From positions 1 to 8,966 of the forward strand of contig CAMWNQ010000069.1 of NCBI GenBank assembly GCA_947175655.1: a stretch of 8,966 nt of DNA, given 5' to 3'. Source of the DNA: an uncultured Clostridia bacterium (lineage in GTDB: Bacteria > Bacillota > Clostridia > Oscillospirales > Ruminococcaceae). The notes under the pieces are model-generated. The model made no database searches. It saw only the letters and a program-made list of their open reading frames with translations, and was not told where the DNA came from. Positions 1-8,069 of the stretch are shown here, piece by piece (positions within the stretch are counted from its first letter, which is position 1; each line of letters starts with the position of its first letter). The position numbers were made by a program, and so were the translations under genes.

Positions 1-452
1 ATAATACGGCATACTCCACCGAGACATATAAGTAATAAATTCTTAACTGGAAAATTTTCTATTAAATCATCTAAAACAGTATATATACGGTGTGCAAGCT
101 GTAGAACAGATTCTCCGGTTACTCCCATACGCACACCGAATTCACTTTTGTTTTCTGCAAATCCTTCTGTGTAACGGCTTTTGCCTTCATATTCACCATA
201 ATCCCATTCATAAAGTCTTTCATCAGTAATTATTTCAAGATTATTTATTTCTGATACAATCTGTGCCGTTTTGTATGCCCTTTTCATAGGAGATGATATA
301 ATGAAGTCTATATCGCCGATATTTTTTACTTTCTCTGCAAGTTCATAAGCCTGAGCTATTCCGGAATCATTAAGTTCATTGTCAGTAGTACCCTGAACAA
401 TATCATTCAGGTTATAATCAGTTTGACCGTGACGTGATGTATATATTTTCAT
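1..452 (-). CDS. Histidine phosphatase (phosphoglycerate mutase-like) family protein, 3' end outside window
   Basis: The first 150 codons are visible, starting from an ATG whose A is also the last base of the recN TAA stop (TAATG). The N-terminus has the family signature RHGQT (R7, H8), then SSPMKRAYKTA around residues 53-63 (R58 of the phosphate pocket), then LYEWDYGEYEG at 80-90 (E82, the usual proton donor), then GES..QLAHRIY near 113-124. Family members transfer phosphate through the N-terminal His on small phosphoesters or phosphoproteins; the substrate here cannot be told. The C-terminal motif, normally HGG, reads LLICLGGVCRI, with Leu at residue 144 where the second catalytic His is expected (codon CTC at 23-21). 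It may therefore be a weakened or inactive enzyme, or the base may be an error. Family length is usually near 200 residues, so about 50 are missing. An AAGGA-type site lies inside the end of recN. Confidence 0.85.
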   Translation of the reverse strand, partial: MKIYTSRHGQTDYNLNDIVQGTTDNELNDSGIAQAYELAEKVKNIGDIDFIISSPMKRAYKTAQIVSEINNLEIITDERLYEWDYGEYEGKSRYTEGFAENKSEFGVRMGVTGESVLQLAHRIYTVLDDLIENFPVKNLLLICLGGVCRI

Positions 453-2131
453 TACATTTTCAAATCCTTTCCGTGAATTTTTATGAGTTCTGATTCTGCC
501 GTTTCAAGCATCAATCTGCTTGGATTTTCTCCTCCCATTATACGAGCAATTTCATTTTTCTTTCCCTCGAAATCAAGTTGATATACATTTGTTTCTGTAC
601 GGTCATTAACTGATTTCTTTTCAATAAGAAGATGATTGTCCGCCATAACAGCAATCTGTGAAAGATGCGTTACACATATAACCTGACGTACTTTTCCTAT
701 TTCATAAAGTTTTATACCGATTTTCTGTGCTGCCTTTCCGCTCACTCCCGTATCTATTTCATCAAAAATCATTGTAGGTATACTGTCCCTGACTGCAAGC
801 ACACTTTTCAATGCAAGCATTATTCTCGAAAGTTCTCCGCCTGATGCAATTTTTGAAACAGGTTTTGGCTCTTCTCCCCTGTTTGCTGATATAAGTATCT
901 CCATTGTATCCATACCGTTTGCAGTAAGCTTGCCTTTTTCGTGACGGATTTTAAGTAAAACATCTGGCATATTGAGAAATTCAAGTTCTGCGGTTACTCT
1001 TGAAACAAAATCTTCAGAAGTTTTTTCACGGTACTCTGAAAGTTTTTTAGCTCTTTCAGTAACTTCGTGCAATAATTCATCCTTCTGTCTGCAAAGCTCA
1101 AGAATTTTATCTGAAGAATTATCAATCAAATCCATTTCATAGACAGCATCATTATAAAGCTTCATAAGGCCTTCAAAATCACACACATATTTATTTTTAA
1201 GTCTTTTTATATCAGACAGTCTCTTTCTAAGATATTCAAGGCGTTGTGAATCAAGTTCTGTTTTATCACATATGCTAACAAGTTCAGAAGATATATCTGA
1301 AAGTTCTATTTCAACCGCAGAAAGTCTTTCAAAAAGCTGTTCAAGATTTTTTTCTCCCGAATATTTTTCAGCATCTTCAATCTCTTTTTCAGCCGATGCA
1401 GTAAGCTCTGAAGCAGAATTCTCTCCGCTAATCAACTGAACAGCATTTTTAAGCGATTCAATTATATTTTCCGCATTACTTGCTGTTTTATATTCTGCCT
1501 CAAGCCTTTCTTCTTCACCTTCAGTAAATTCAAATTCTCCGATTTCATCAACCAGCATATTAAGATATTTCATTCTTTCGTTTTTTGAATTTTCTATCTT
1601 CTTAAGCTCATTCAGTTTTCTTGCCATAGCCTGAAGATTTCTGAAACTTTCACGGTAATCCTCAAGTAGACTACTATCACCGCCGAAATCATCAAGTATC
1701 TTTATATGACTTTCACTGTCCATAAGTATCTGATTATCGTGTTGTCCGTGAATATTTATAAGCATACTGCCTATTTCTTTAAGGACTGATGCTGATGATA
1801 CCCTTGAATTTATTCTTGCTGTACTTTTTCCGTCACAGCTTATTTCTCGTGATATGATAATTTCTTCATTTTCGTGAGAAATGCCCAGTTCATCAAGTTT
1901 TCTAAGAATATCCGGCTGGAGTTCCGTAAAAAGTGCTGTTATTACTGCCTTGTCACAACCTGTTCTTACCAAATCTTTACTGCATCTTTTACCCATTACA
2001 GCATTGATACCGTTTATAAGTATTGATTTTCCCGCACCGGTTTCCCCTGTAAAAATATTCAGATTATCAGAAAAAGGTATAACTGCCTCTTTTATGACTG
2101 CAAGATTTTTAATATATATTTCTTTCAGCAT
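452..2131 (-). CDS. recN: DNA repair protein RecN (SMC-like ATPase)
   Basis: At 559 residues this is the normal RecN length. RecN is a cytoplasmic SMC-like ATPase recruited early to DNA double-strand breaks, where it helps hold or align ends for RecA-dependent repair. Visible parts in order: Walker A GETGAGKS (29-36) in an ABC head beginning MLKEIYIKNLAVI; the Q-loop region INIHGQHDNQ (125-134); a long Glu/Lys/Leu-rich coiled-coil stretch (about 155-385) broken in the middle; the ABC signature IASGGELSR (428-436); Walker B TMIFDEIDTG (453-462); and the switch His in VTHLSQIA (487-494). All ATPase motifs are intact. The ATG is preceded by GGAGGA at good spacing, 15 bases after the argR stop. 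The argR-recN pair is a very common Bacillota neighbourhood. The stop overlaps the next gene by one base, so downstream translation is probably coupled. Confidence 0.97.
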   Translation of the reverse strand: MLKEIYIKNLAVIKEAVIPFSDNLNIFTGETGAGKSILINGINAVMGKRCSKDLVRTGCDKAVITALFTELQPDILRKLDELGISHENEEIIISREISCDGKSTARINSRVSSASVLKEIGSMLINIHGQHDNQILMDSESHIKILDDFGGDSSLLEDYRESFRNLQAMARKLNELKKIENSKNERMKYLNMLVDEIGEFEFTEGEEERLEAEYKTASNAENIIESLKNAVQLISGENSASELTASAEKEIEDAEKYSGEKNLEQLFERLSAVEIELSDISSELVSICDKTELDSQRLEYLRKRLSDIKRLKNKYVCDFEGLMKLYNDAVYEMDLIDNSSDKILELCRQKDELLHEVTERAKKLSEYREKTSEDFVSRVTAELEFLNMPDVLLKIRHEKGKLTANGMDTMEILISANRGEEPKPVSKIASGGELSRIMLALKSVLAVRDSIPTMIFDEIDTGVSGKAAQKIGIKLYEIGKVRQVICVTHLSQIAVMADNHLLIEKKSVNDRTETNVYQLDFEGKKNEIARIMGGENPSRLMLETAESELIKIHGKDLKM

Positions 2132-2146
2132 TTTTTATCCTCCGGT

Positions 2147-2593
2147 TCAAAGTCCCAGTTCTTTTTTAAAAATCCTCGAAAGATGCTTAGCATCGTTTTC
2201 ACTTCTCATAAGTACAAATATAGTATCATCTCCGGCAAGAGTTCCTACAACATCCGGATTATGCATTGAATCAAGAGTTATACATACTGCCTGTGCCATA
2301 CCGGTTCTGCATTTTATAACAGCTGTATTTCCTGCATAGTCAGCACCTGTAACTGCATCTTTGAATATGCTTTTTTCAGAAATTCTGTCATAAACAGCCA
2401 CATATCTTACAGTTCCGTTATCATCTGTGGATTTCACTATTCCAAGCTTTTTTATATCTCTGGAAACAGTTGATTGTGTTGCATTATATCCGGATTCATT
2501 CAGTCGCTCTATGAGTTTCTCCTGTTTTGAAATTATCTCATCTGATATAATTTTTAATATAGCTTTATGTCGTGATTCGTTTGTTTTATCCAT
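2147..2593 (-). CDS. argR: Arginine repressor ArgR/AhrC
   Basis: A 148-residue arginine-responsive transcription regulator, matching the family's usual length of about 150. The N-terminal winged helix-turn-helix shows NATQSTVSRDIKKLGI (37-52), the family's DNA-recognition signature. The C-terminal oligomerisation and arginine-binding domain shows TGMAQAV (97-103) and GTLAGDDTIFV (117-127), whose paired Asp residues bind arginine across the hexamer. The family represses arginine biosynthesis and may activate catabolism. No arginine genes lie in this window, so its targets are elsewhere. The frame can be opened four codons earlier at a GTG (2605), but that start would sit directly against the GGCGG-like ribosome site; the ATG at 2593 leaves sensible spacing, so I chose it. 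It begins 17 bases after the nadK stop, whose TAG overlaps the ribosome site. Confidence 0.95.
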   Translation of the reverse strand: MDKTNESRHKAILKIISDEIISKQEKLIERLNESGYNATQSTVSRDIKKLGIVKSTDDNGTVRYVAVYDRISEKSIFKDAVTGADYAGNTAVIKCRTGMAQAVCITLDSMHNPDVVGTLAGDDTIFVLMRSENDAKHLSRIFKKELGL

Positions 2594-2610
2594 ATATGAT
2601 ACCACACCGC

Positions 2611-3471
2611 CTATTTTATTGACTGCATTAATTTTTTGGAAAGTGATTCCTGAAATGCATTTTTTGAATAAAAGTCTACAAAAGGTATTTTATATTTGCT
2701 TTTTGAAATGTCAAGACGGCTTATACCACTGATATTTATAGGAGATTCACCATCAAAACTCATATATGCCGGATTTTCTTTACCTGCTGACTTACAGATT
2801 ACTGTGAGATTACGTTCCGGAGAAAAAAGCATTGCCCTTGAAAAAAGAGAATGCGGACATATAAGCGTCATTTCAATGCATTCCAAATCAGGTTCTATTA
2901 TAGGTCCGCCGGCTGAAAGTGCATATGCTGTTGAACCAGTCGGCGTACTGAAAACTATACCGTCTGCACGATAGCTTCCAATCTGATAGTCACCCGAATA
3001 CAGCTCAAAATCACATATCTTTGAATAAAGTCCGCTTATATTTATATCATTCAGTGCATTGAATTCAGATTTTTTTCCGCCGTCGCTGATTACTCCGTGA
3101 AGAAGCATTCTTTCAGTAATTTCATATTCACCGCTTTTAAGAAGAAGAAGTTTTTCAAGATTATCTTTTTCAAGACTTGCCATAAAACCCAGTCTTCCTG
3201 TATTTATACCAATCATTTTAGCCTTGTAGCCTATTATCTGCTTGGCACATCTGAGCATTGTTCCGTCACCTCCGATTGCAATTACAAAATCGGAGTCCTT
3301 TGCTGATTCTTCTGGAATATTAAACTTTATCCCATCAAAATCAGAAAATTCATTGTAATATAACGGATTGACAGATACATCTGCACCGTCTTCAAGAAGT
3401 ATTTCACACGCTCTTCTTGCACATTCCATTGCATTATTTTTTTCAGGATTAAAATTTACAGCTACTTTCAT
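2611..3471 (-). CDS. nadK: NAD kinase
   Basis: A 286-residue ATP/polyphosphate-dependent NAD kinase, which phosphorylates NAD+ to NADP+ in the cytoplasm. The diagnostic GGDGT is at 67-71, followed by GINTGRLGF (88-96), an LND version of the conserved NE/ND motif (140-142), the glycine-rich STPTGSTAYALSAGGP (175-190), ICPHSL (204-209) and a FDGE element (239-242). Length and motif order match bacterial PpnK/NadK. The ATG has GGAGAG five to six bases upstream, 20 bases after the tlyA stop. Placement between tlyA and argR is the standard Clostridia order. The NADPH that depends on its product is used by the MEP-pathway reductase after Dxs, a possible but unproven reason for the linkage. Confidence 0.97.
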   Translation of the reverse strand: MKVAVNFNPEKNNAMECARRACEILLEDGADVSVNPLYYNEFSDFDGIKFNIPEESAKDSDFVIAIGGDGTMLRCAKQIIGYKAKMIGINTGRLGFMASLEKDNLEKLLLLKSGEYEITERMLLHGVISDGGKKSEFNALNDINISGLYSKICDFELYSGDYQIGSYRADGIVFSTPTGSTAYALSAGGPIIEPDLECIEMTLICPHSLFSRAMLFSPERNLTVICKSAGKENPAYMSFDGESPINISGISRLDISKSKYKIPFVDFYSKNAFQESLSKKLMQSIK

Positions 3472-3491
3472 AAATCTCTCCGTATTTATTT

Positions 3492-4277
3492 TTATAAAAT
3501 TTCCTTTGCATTTTTAACGACATCTGAAAAGTCATAGCAATTATTATTCTGATGTTTAGTAAGCTTTACCAGATATTCTATATTACCGCTTCCGCCGGAT
3601 ATTGGCGAAAATGTATATTTTTCAGAATAAAGATTTATATTTCTTGAAAATTCCTCTATCTCTTTCAATACACGGATATGAACTTTTGAATCCTTAACAA
3701 TGCCATTTTTTCCTATACTGCTTTTCCCAGCCTCAAACTGCGGTTTTATCAATGCAGATATTATTCCGCCTTCACTTAAAAATTCAGATGCTTTCGGAAG
3801 TACCTGTTTAAGCGATATAAACGAAACATCAATGGAAATAAAATCCGCAGGTCTTTCAAAATCAAGTACTGTGAGATTTCTTATATCAGTATTTTCAAGA
3901 TTTATAACTTTATAATTATCCCTCAAACTTTCTGCAAGCTGTCCGTGTCCGACATCAACAGCATATATTTTCAATGCACCATTCTGAAGCATACAATCCG
4001 TAAATCCTCCCGTAGATGCTCCTATATCTATACATACAGAATTTTTTAAATCTATATTAAATTCAGATAATGCTTTTTCAAGTTTCAGACCACCTCTGCC
4101 AACATATTTCAGGTCTTCTCCGGAAATCTCTATAATATCAGATTCACTGACACTGAAAGAAGGCTTAATGCATACTTTTCCGTTTACTGATATGTTTCCG
4201 CTTTTTATCAGAACAGCAGAACGTTCACGACTGCCGGCAAGTCCTCTTCTGAAAACCTCTTTATCAAGACGCAACAT
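3492..4277 (-). CDS. tlyA: TlyA-family rRNA 2'-O-methyltransferase (S4 + FtsJ-like)
   Basis: A 261-residue protein with an N-terminal S4 RNA-binding domain (about residues 2-58, RLDKEVFRRGLAGSRERS..LIKSG.I.VNG) and a Rossmann-fold SAM-dependent methyltransferase domain. VGRGGLKLEKAL opens the second domain, and DIGASTGGFTD (84-94) is the SAM-binding motif I. The candidate K-D-K-E catalytic tetrad is K65 (GGLKL), D150 (SIDVSFI), K178 (ALIKPQFE) and E234 (GNIEYL). The spacings 85, 28 and 56 equal those I recall for mycobacterial TlyA (K69/D154/K182/E238). The characterised family methylates cytidine ribose in 16S and/or 23S rRNA; which site this protein modifies cannot be read from sequence. 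A TTG two codons earlier is possible, but the ATG at 4277 is preferred. It overlaps the end of dxs by 14 bases and lacks a strong ribosome site, so translation is probably coupled. Older annotations call such genes hemolysin. Confidence 0.94.
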   Translation of the reverse strand: MLRLDKEVFRRGLAGSRERSAVLIKSGNISVNGKVCIKPSFSVSESDIIEISGEDLKYVGRGGLKLEKALSEFNIDLKNSVCIDIGASTGGFTDCMLQNGALKIYAVDVGHGQLAESLRDNYKVINLENTDIRNLTVLDFERPADFISIDVSFISLKQVLPKASEFLSEGGIISALIKPQFEAGKSSIGKNGIVKDSKVHIRVLKEIEEFSRNINLYSEKYTFSPISGGSGNIEYLVKLTKHQNNNCYDFSDVVKNAKEIL

Positions 4278-6177
4278 CTTCAAAATTCTTCTTTCTTACA
4301 TATTCAACAATCTTTTCACAGGTAAGACCTATCTTATCAAGACATCTTTTTACTGATGCCTGTTTTATAAATCCTTCTGCATTCACCTTGCTGTAACTGT
4401 TTTTAAATCCTCTTTCAAGAAGCATATCACCAAATATTACAGATATTCCGCCGTTACTTTCTTCAAAGAAAATAATTTTATCATACTTCAATGATTTTTC
4501 GATAATCTCATCTGGAACAGGATATATCTTTGTAAGTTTCAGCAAATCACAGAGTATTTCGTCTGCATTTAATATGCTCTGTGCCTTATATACTTCATCA
4601 TATATCCTTCCATATGAAATAAGAAGTATATTTGATTTCTGACTTTCATCTGGAATCTGATTCTGTGTAAAAGTATATGTCAGATTCAGATGTGATTTGT
4701 CAAAAACAGTTTTATCAGAACCTCTCGGATAACGTACTACTGCTATATTTGTATCATTATATATTGCCTGTCTGAGACATAATCTCAGTTCCTCGTAGCA
4801 GGACGGAGAATATATAACCGTATTCGGAACTGATACAAGCATAGGAACATCAAACATTCCCTGATGCGTTTCACCGTCTTCTCCAACAACGCCGGCTCTG
4901 TCAACACCAAAAACTACATGAACCCCACTTATTGATGCGTCGTGTATAAGCTGGTCATACGCCCTCTGGAGAAAAGTTGAATATACTGCAAATACCGGAA
5001 TAAATCCCATAGAAGCAAGTCCTGCTGAAAAAGTAACTGCGTGTTCTTCAGCAATCCCGACATCAAAGAACCTGTCTCTGTGCTGTGAGCAAAAATATTG
5101 AAGTCCTGTTCCATATTTCATCGCAGCAGTAACCGCACATATTCTCTTATCGTTTTCTGCAAGTTCTGCAAGTTCCTTTCCAAACACGGCAGAATAACTG
5201 TTTTCAGATGATACTTCCGGATTTCCTGTTAAAATGTCAAATCGTGAAATACCATGATACTCTCCCGGATTTTTTTCTGCAGGAAGATATCCTTTTCCTT
5301 TTACTGTATTTACATGTACCAGTACCGGCATTTTATAACTTTTTGCAGTATGAAGAACTTCATCAAGTGCTTCTATATCGTGACCATCAACAGGACCAAG
5401 ATATATAAATCCCATATCATCAAACATTGTAAATTGTGTATTATAAAGAAGTCTGTCTTTAAATATATCTTTTGAATTTTTTATTCCTCTTGCAACAGGC
5501 ATACCAACAACCGGAATATTAACAAGTGTCTTTTCAACAGCTCTTTTTGTATTGAGATACTTCTCTTTTCCTCTTAATGATGTCAGATATTTTGCAAGTG
5601 ACCCGACATTTTTTGAAATGGACATTTCATTTTCATTCAGTATTACTATCAGATTTTTATTTGATTTTCCAGCATTATTAAGTCCTTCATATGCCATACC
5701 ACCTGTCATAGCACCGTCACCGATTACTGCAACTGTATAATTATCTTTTCCCTGAAGTTTCATTGCTTCGGCAATTCCACAGGCTACTGATATTGAAGTA
5801 CTGCTGTGACCACTTATAAATATATCGTGTTCAGATTCTTTAGGTTTAGGAAATCCTGATATTCCGTTTTCCTGTCTTAAAGTAGAAAACTTGTCCATTC
5901 TTCCGGTGAGTATTTTATGAGTATAGCTCTGATGTCCGACATCCCATATTATTTTATCTTCAGGCGAATTGAAATTCCTGTGAAGTGCAAGCGTAAGCTC
6001 CACTGCACCAAGATTTGAAGCAAGATGTCCACCGGTCTTTGAAACAGTTGAAATAAGAATGTTTCTGACTTCGTGGCATACAGCACGGCATTGCGATATT
6101 TCAAGGTTTTTCAAATCTTGTGGCAGTGACAGGTCTTTAAGCTGTATTTTTTTGCTTTTACCGTCCTCGTTATTCAT
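4264..6177 (-). CDS. dxs: 1-deoxy-D-xylulose-5-phosphate synthase
   Basis: A 637-residue thiamine-diphosphate enzyme of the transketolase fold. It condenses pyruvate and glyceraldehyde 3-phosphate to DXP, the first step of the MEP isoprenoid route and a source for thiamine and pyridoxal. Key elements: TGGHLASNLG (48-57, with H51), FISGHSSTSIS (120-130), the ThDP/Mg site GDGAMTGG..EGLNNAG (153-170), GPVDGHD (261-267), the catalytic Glu in GIAEEHAVT (E377), DRAGVVGEDGETHQG (426-440) and RYPRGS (482-487). The C-terminal transketolase domain follows from about 510. All hallmark residues are present and the length is typical. It lies directly after ispA, the usual pairing. The ATG has a perfect AAGGAGGT upstream, but at an unusually long spacing filled by eight T. 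The stop overlaps tlyA. Confidence 0.98.
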   Translation of the reverse strand: MNNEDGKSKKIQLKDLSLPQDLKNLEISQCRAVCHEVRNILISTVSKTGGHLASNLGAVELTLALHRNFNSPEDKIIWDVGHQSYTHKILTGRMDKFSTLRQENGISGFPKPKESEHDIFISGHSSTSISVACGIAEAMKLQGKDNYTVAVIGDGAMTGGMAYEGLNNAGKSNKNLIVILNENEMSISKNVGSLAKYLTSLRGKEKYLNTKRAVEKTLVNIPVVGMPVARGIKNSKDIFKDRLLYNTQFTMFDDMGFIYLGPVDGHDIEALDEVLHTAKSYKMPVLVHVNTVKGKGYLPAEKNPGEYHGISRFDILTGNPEVSSENSYSAVFGKELAELAENDKRICAVTAAMKYGTGLQYFCSQHRDRFFDVGIAEEHAVTFSAGLASMGFIPVFAVYSTFLQRAYDQLIHDASISGVHVVFGVDRAGVVGEDGETHQGMFDVPMLVSVPNTVIYSPSCYEELRLCLRQAIYNDTNIAVVRYPRGSDKTVFDKSHLNLTYTFTQNQIPDESQKSNILLISYGRIYDEVYKAQSILNADEILCDLLKLTKIYPVPDEIIEKSLKYDKIIFFEESNGGISVIFGDMLLERGFKNSYSKVNAEGFIKQASVKRCLDKIGLTCEKIVEYVRKKNFEDVAS

Positions 6178-6198
6178 AAAAAAAAGCTGTACCTCCTT
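6178..6198 (-). promoter_or_regulatory. dxs ribosome-binding site with long T-tract spacer
   Basis: AAGGAGGT (6198-6191, minus strand) is a full anti-Shine-Dalgarno match in the 49-base gap between ispA and dxs. Fourteen bases separate GGAGG from the dxs ATG, against the usual five to nine. The last eight of them are an unbroken T run (6185-6178) touching the start codon. No alternative in-frame ATG near the site was seen. Confidence 0.8.
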
Positions 6199-6226
6199 CT
6201 TTTTGATTTTTAATTTTGTAAAAGTT

Positions 6227-7108
6227 TTATTTATTTCGTGTTAACAGCATCTTTGTGAGTTCTTTAAGAAATACATTATTTTCAAAATCATCTAAAATAT
6301 CAAGTGCCTTACCTGTTATATCCTCTGCAATTTCTTTGGCTTTTTCCACGCCATAAAGAGTTACAAAAGTAACTTTATTTTCCTCTGCATCACTTCCTAC
6401 AGGTTTTCCAAGCACATCAGTTGTACTTGTAACATCAAGAATATCATCAATAATCTGGAAAGCAAGTCCAAGATTATATGCATATTCAGAAGCTCTTCTA
6501 ATATGGAAATCATCAGCTCCTGCTCCTATGCAACCCATAACACAGGAAGCAGATATCAATGCACCTGTTTTTCCTTTGTACATATTTCTTAAATTTTCTT
6601 CATCTACATTGTTTCGTTTTTCGTTTTCCATATCTATAATCTGTCCGCCAACCATTCCGCATCTTCCAGAAGCTCCGGCAAGCACAGATATTATTTTTAC
6701 TTTTTCTTCTGATGCAAGTCTGTCATCATTGGCAATTACTTCAAACGGCAATAATGCAAGAGCATCTCCGGCAAGGATAGCCTCAGCCTCTCCGAACTGC
6801 TTGTGACATGAAGGTTTTCCCCTTCTGAAGTCATCGTTATCCATAGCAGGAAGATCATCATGTATTAAAGAAAAAGTATGTATCATCTCTATCGCACAGG
6901 CAGGTGCAGTTACTTTTTCAAAATTACAGCCACAAGCCTCACAGAATGCATAAACAAGAACAGGACGGATTCTTTTTCCGCCTGCTTCAAGAGAATAATT
7001 CATAGCATCTATAAGAGTCTTCTGATTTATGATTTCATTATCAAGCTTATTATATTCTTTAAGTTTTTTTTCTGTATATTCAGCATAATATTTTAACTTA
7101 TCTTTCAT
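6227..7108 (-). CDS. ispA: Polyprenyl (farnesyl/geranyl) diphosphate synthase
   Basis: A 293-residue trans-isoprenyl diphosphate synthase, which adds isopentenyl diphosphate to allylic diphosphates to give mainly farnesyl diphosphate for undecaprenyl carrier and quinone-type lipids. It has AGGKRIRP (42-49), the first Asp-rich motif DDLPAMD (84-90) with the two-residue insert of bacterial FPP synthases, MVGGQ..DM (about 152-160), KTG (180-182) and the second Asp-rich motif DDILD (221-225). The bulky Phe five residues before the first motif, in HTFSLIHDD, favours a short C15 product; that is inference. A GTG three codons upstream also opens the frame, but the GGTGA ribosome site would then lie inside the gene, so the ATG at 7108 was chosen. 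It overlaps the upstream Kae1-like gene by 11 bases and is followed by dxs. Confidence 0.95.
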   Translation of the reverse strand: MKDKLKYYAEYTEKKLKEYNKLDNEIINQKTLIDAMNYSLEAGGKRIRPVLVYAFCEACGCNFEKVTAPACAIEMIHTFSLIHDDLPAMDNDDFRRGKPSCHKQFGEAEAILAGDALALLPFEVIANDDRLASEEKVKIISVLAGASGRCGMVGGQIIDMENEKRNNVDEENLRNMYKGKTGALISASCVMGCIGAGADDFHIRRASEYAYNLGLAFQIIDDILDVTSTTDVLGKPVGSDAEENKVTFVTLYGVEKAKEIAEDITGKALDILDDFENNVFLKELTKMLLTRNK

Positions 7109-8069
7109 TTTTATCACCCATATTATTTTTTAAAAATCCATAAATCGCCATTCCAACAGCATTATCGCACGAAAACTCAGGCTCGGCAAAATAAGCGTCG
7201 AACCTATCTAATATTATATCTTTTATTATTTTATCCGACATTACTCCGCCGGCATATATTACAGGCATTTTTCCATATTCTTCAAAAGCTTTTTCAGTCA
7301 TCTCGGTAACAGTAACGGCAATGTATTCAAGACAATATCTTGCTGTATCTTCTTTTGTTATTCCGTCATCAAGCATCTTTCTGCATCTGTTTTCCAGTCC
7401 TGAAAGACAACAATCAGCATTTTTTAAAACAGGTTTTATCCTGAATTTCATTTTTCTATTGCTTATATCACTTTTGAATGCAAGCTTTTCAAGTTCTTTT
7501 CCACATGGAAATTTCAATCCCATCATAAGCCCTATACGGTCTACAGCCTGTCCTGCCTTCAAATCAAGTGACGATGAAACCTGCTTTATTTTCAATATAT
7601 TTTCACTGTCCGACTCGCACAAAAGGCAATCAGTAGTTCCACCGCTTACGTGAAAAGCTATAAACTTCTTATCCAGAATATCAAAACAATCCGCTGAGTA
7701 TACTGATGCAAGTATATGTCCCATCTGATGAGATGATAAGTAACACGGTATTTTGTTTATTACAGCATATGATTCTGCAAATCCAGCCCCACATAAAAAA
7801 CACGGCATATATGAACCTTCAAGTTCTCTGGGTCTGGCTGATGCCGTTATACAGCAGGGTTTTCCGGAAATATTTTCACTATAAAGCTTTTTTATTATTT
7901 CTGGCAACTGCTTTGTATGATGAAAAACAGCATCACTCTGCCTTAAACCCAGACTTCCTTCTTTTACAGGCAGGAGCTTTTTTTCCTGAATTACTTTTTT
8001 TGTATCACTGTTATATACCGCTACAGATGTAGTATAATTACTTGTATCAATTCCGAGATATTCAGACAT
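7098..8069 (-). CDS. Divergent TsaD/Kae1-like (peptidase M22 family) protein
   Basis: A 323-residue ASKHA-fold protein related to TsaD/Kae1, the t6A tRNA-modification enzyme once called O-sialoglycoprotein endopeptidase. Matching features: LGIDTSNYTTSVAV at the N-terminus, SSHQMGHILA with H114 and H118 (the HxxxH metal pair), HVSGGTTD (140-147), KAGQAVDRIGLMMGL, AGGVMSDK (273-280) and SCDNAVGMA with D302, the third metal ligand. Differences: TsaD's SCDET signature is SNYTT here, and the GPGL-type loop is ARPRELEGSYMPCFLCG. It is therefore probably a paralogue, not the genome's TsaD, and its reaction is unknown to me; proteolysis should not be assumed. The ATG at 8069 aligns with the family start. 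TTG and ATG codons at 8087 and 8081 are possible but would lengthen the overlap with nusB. It overlaps nusB by 8 bases (ATGTCTGA) and ispA by 11, implying coupled translation. Confidence 0.85.
   Translation of the reverse strand: MSEYLGIDTSNYTTSVAVYNSDTKKVIQEKKLLPVKEGSLGLRQSDAVFHHTKQLPEIIKKLYSENISGKPCCITASARPRELEGSYMPCFLCGAGFAESYAVINKIPCYLSSHQMGHILASVYSADCFDILDKKFIAFHVSGGTTDCLLCESDSENILKIKQVSSSLDLKAGQAVDRIGLMMGLKFPCGKELEKLAFKSDISNRKMKFRIKPVLKNADCCLSGLENRCRKMLDDGITKEDTARYCLEYIAVTVTEMTEKAFEEYGKMPVIYAGGVMSDKIIKDIILDRFDAYFAEPEFSCDNAVGMAIYGFLKNNMGDKNER

Noticed and set aside
1881..2339. 152-residue plus-strand open frame across the recN/argR junction
   Set aside because: It lies antisense to two well-supported genes, has no family resemblance, and reflects minus-strand codon use.
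4929..5114. 61-residue minus-strand frame inside dxs
   Set aside because: It is an out-of-frame reading within the conserved transketolase region and has no independent support.
6178..6226. Possible terminator or internal promoter between ispA and dxs
   Set aside because: Only weak A/T-rich complementarity is present, with no GC stem and no -10/-35 pair. The gap is explained by the dxs ribosome site.
7321..8032. Plus-strand open frames of about 110 residues opposite the Kae1-like gene
   Set aside because: They are Phe/Ser/Leu-rich shadow translations of a conserved minus-strand gene, with no ribosome site or recognisable motif.
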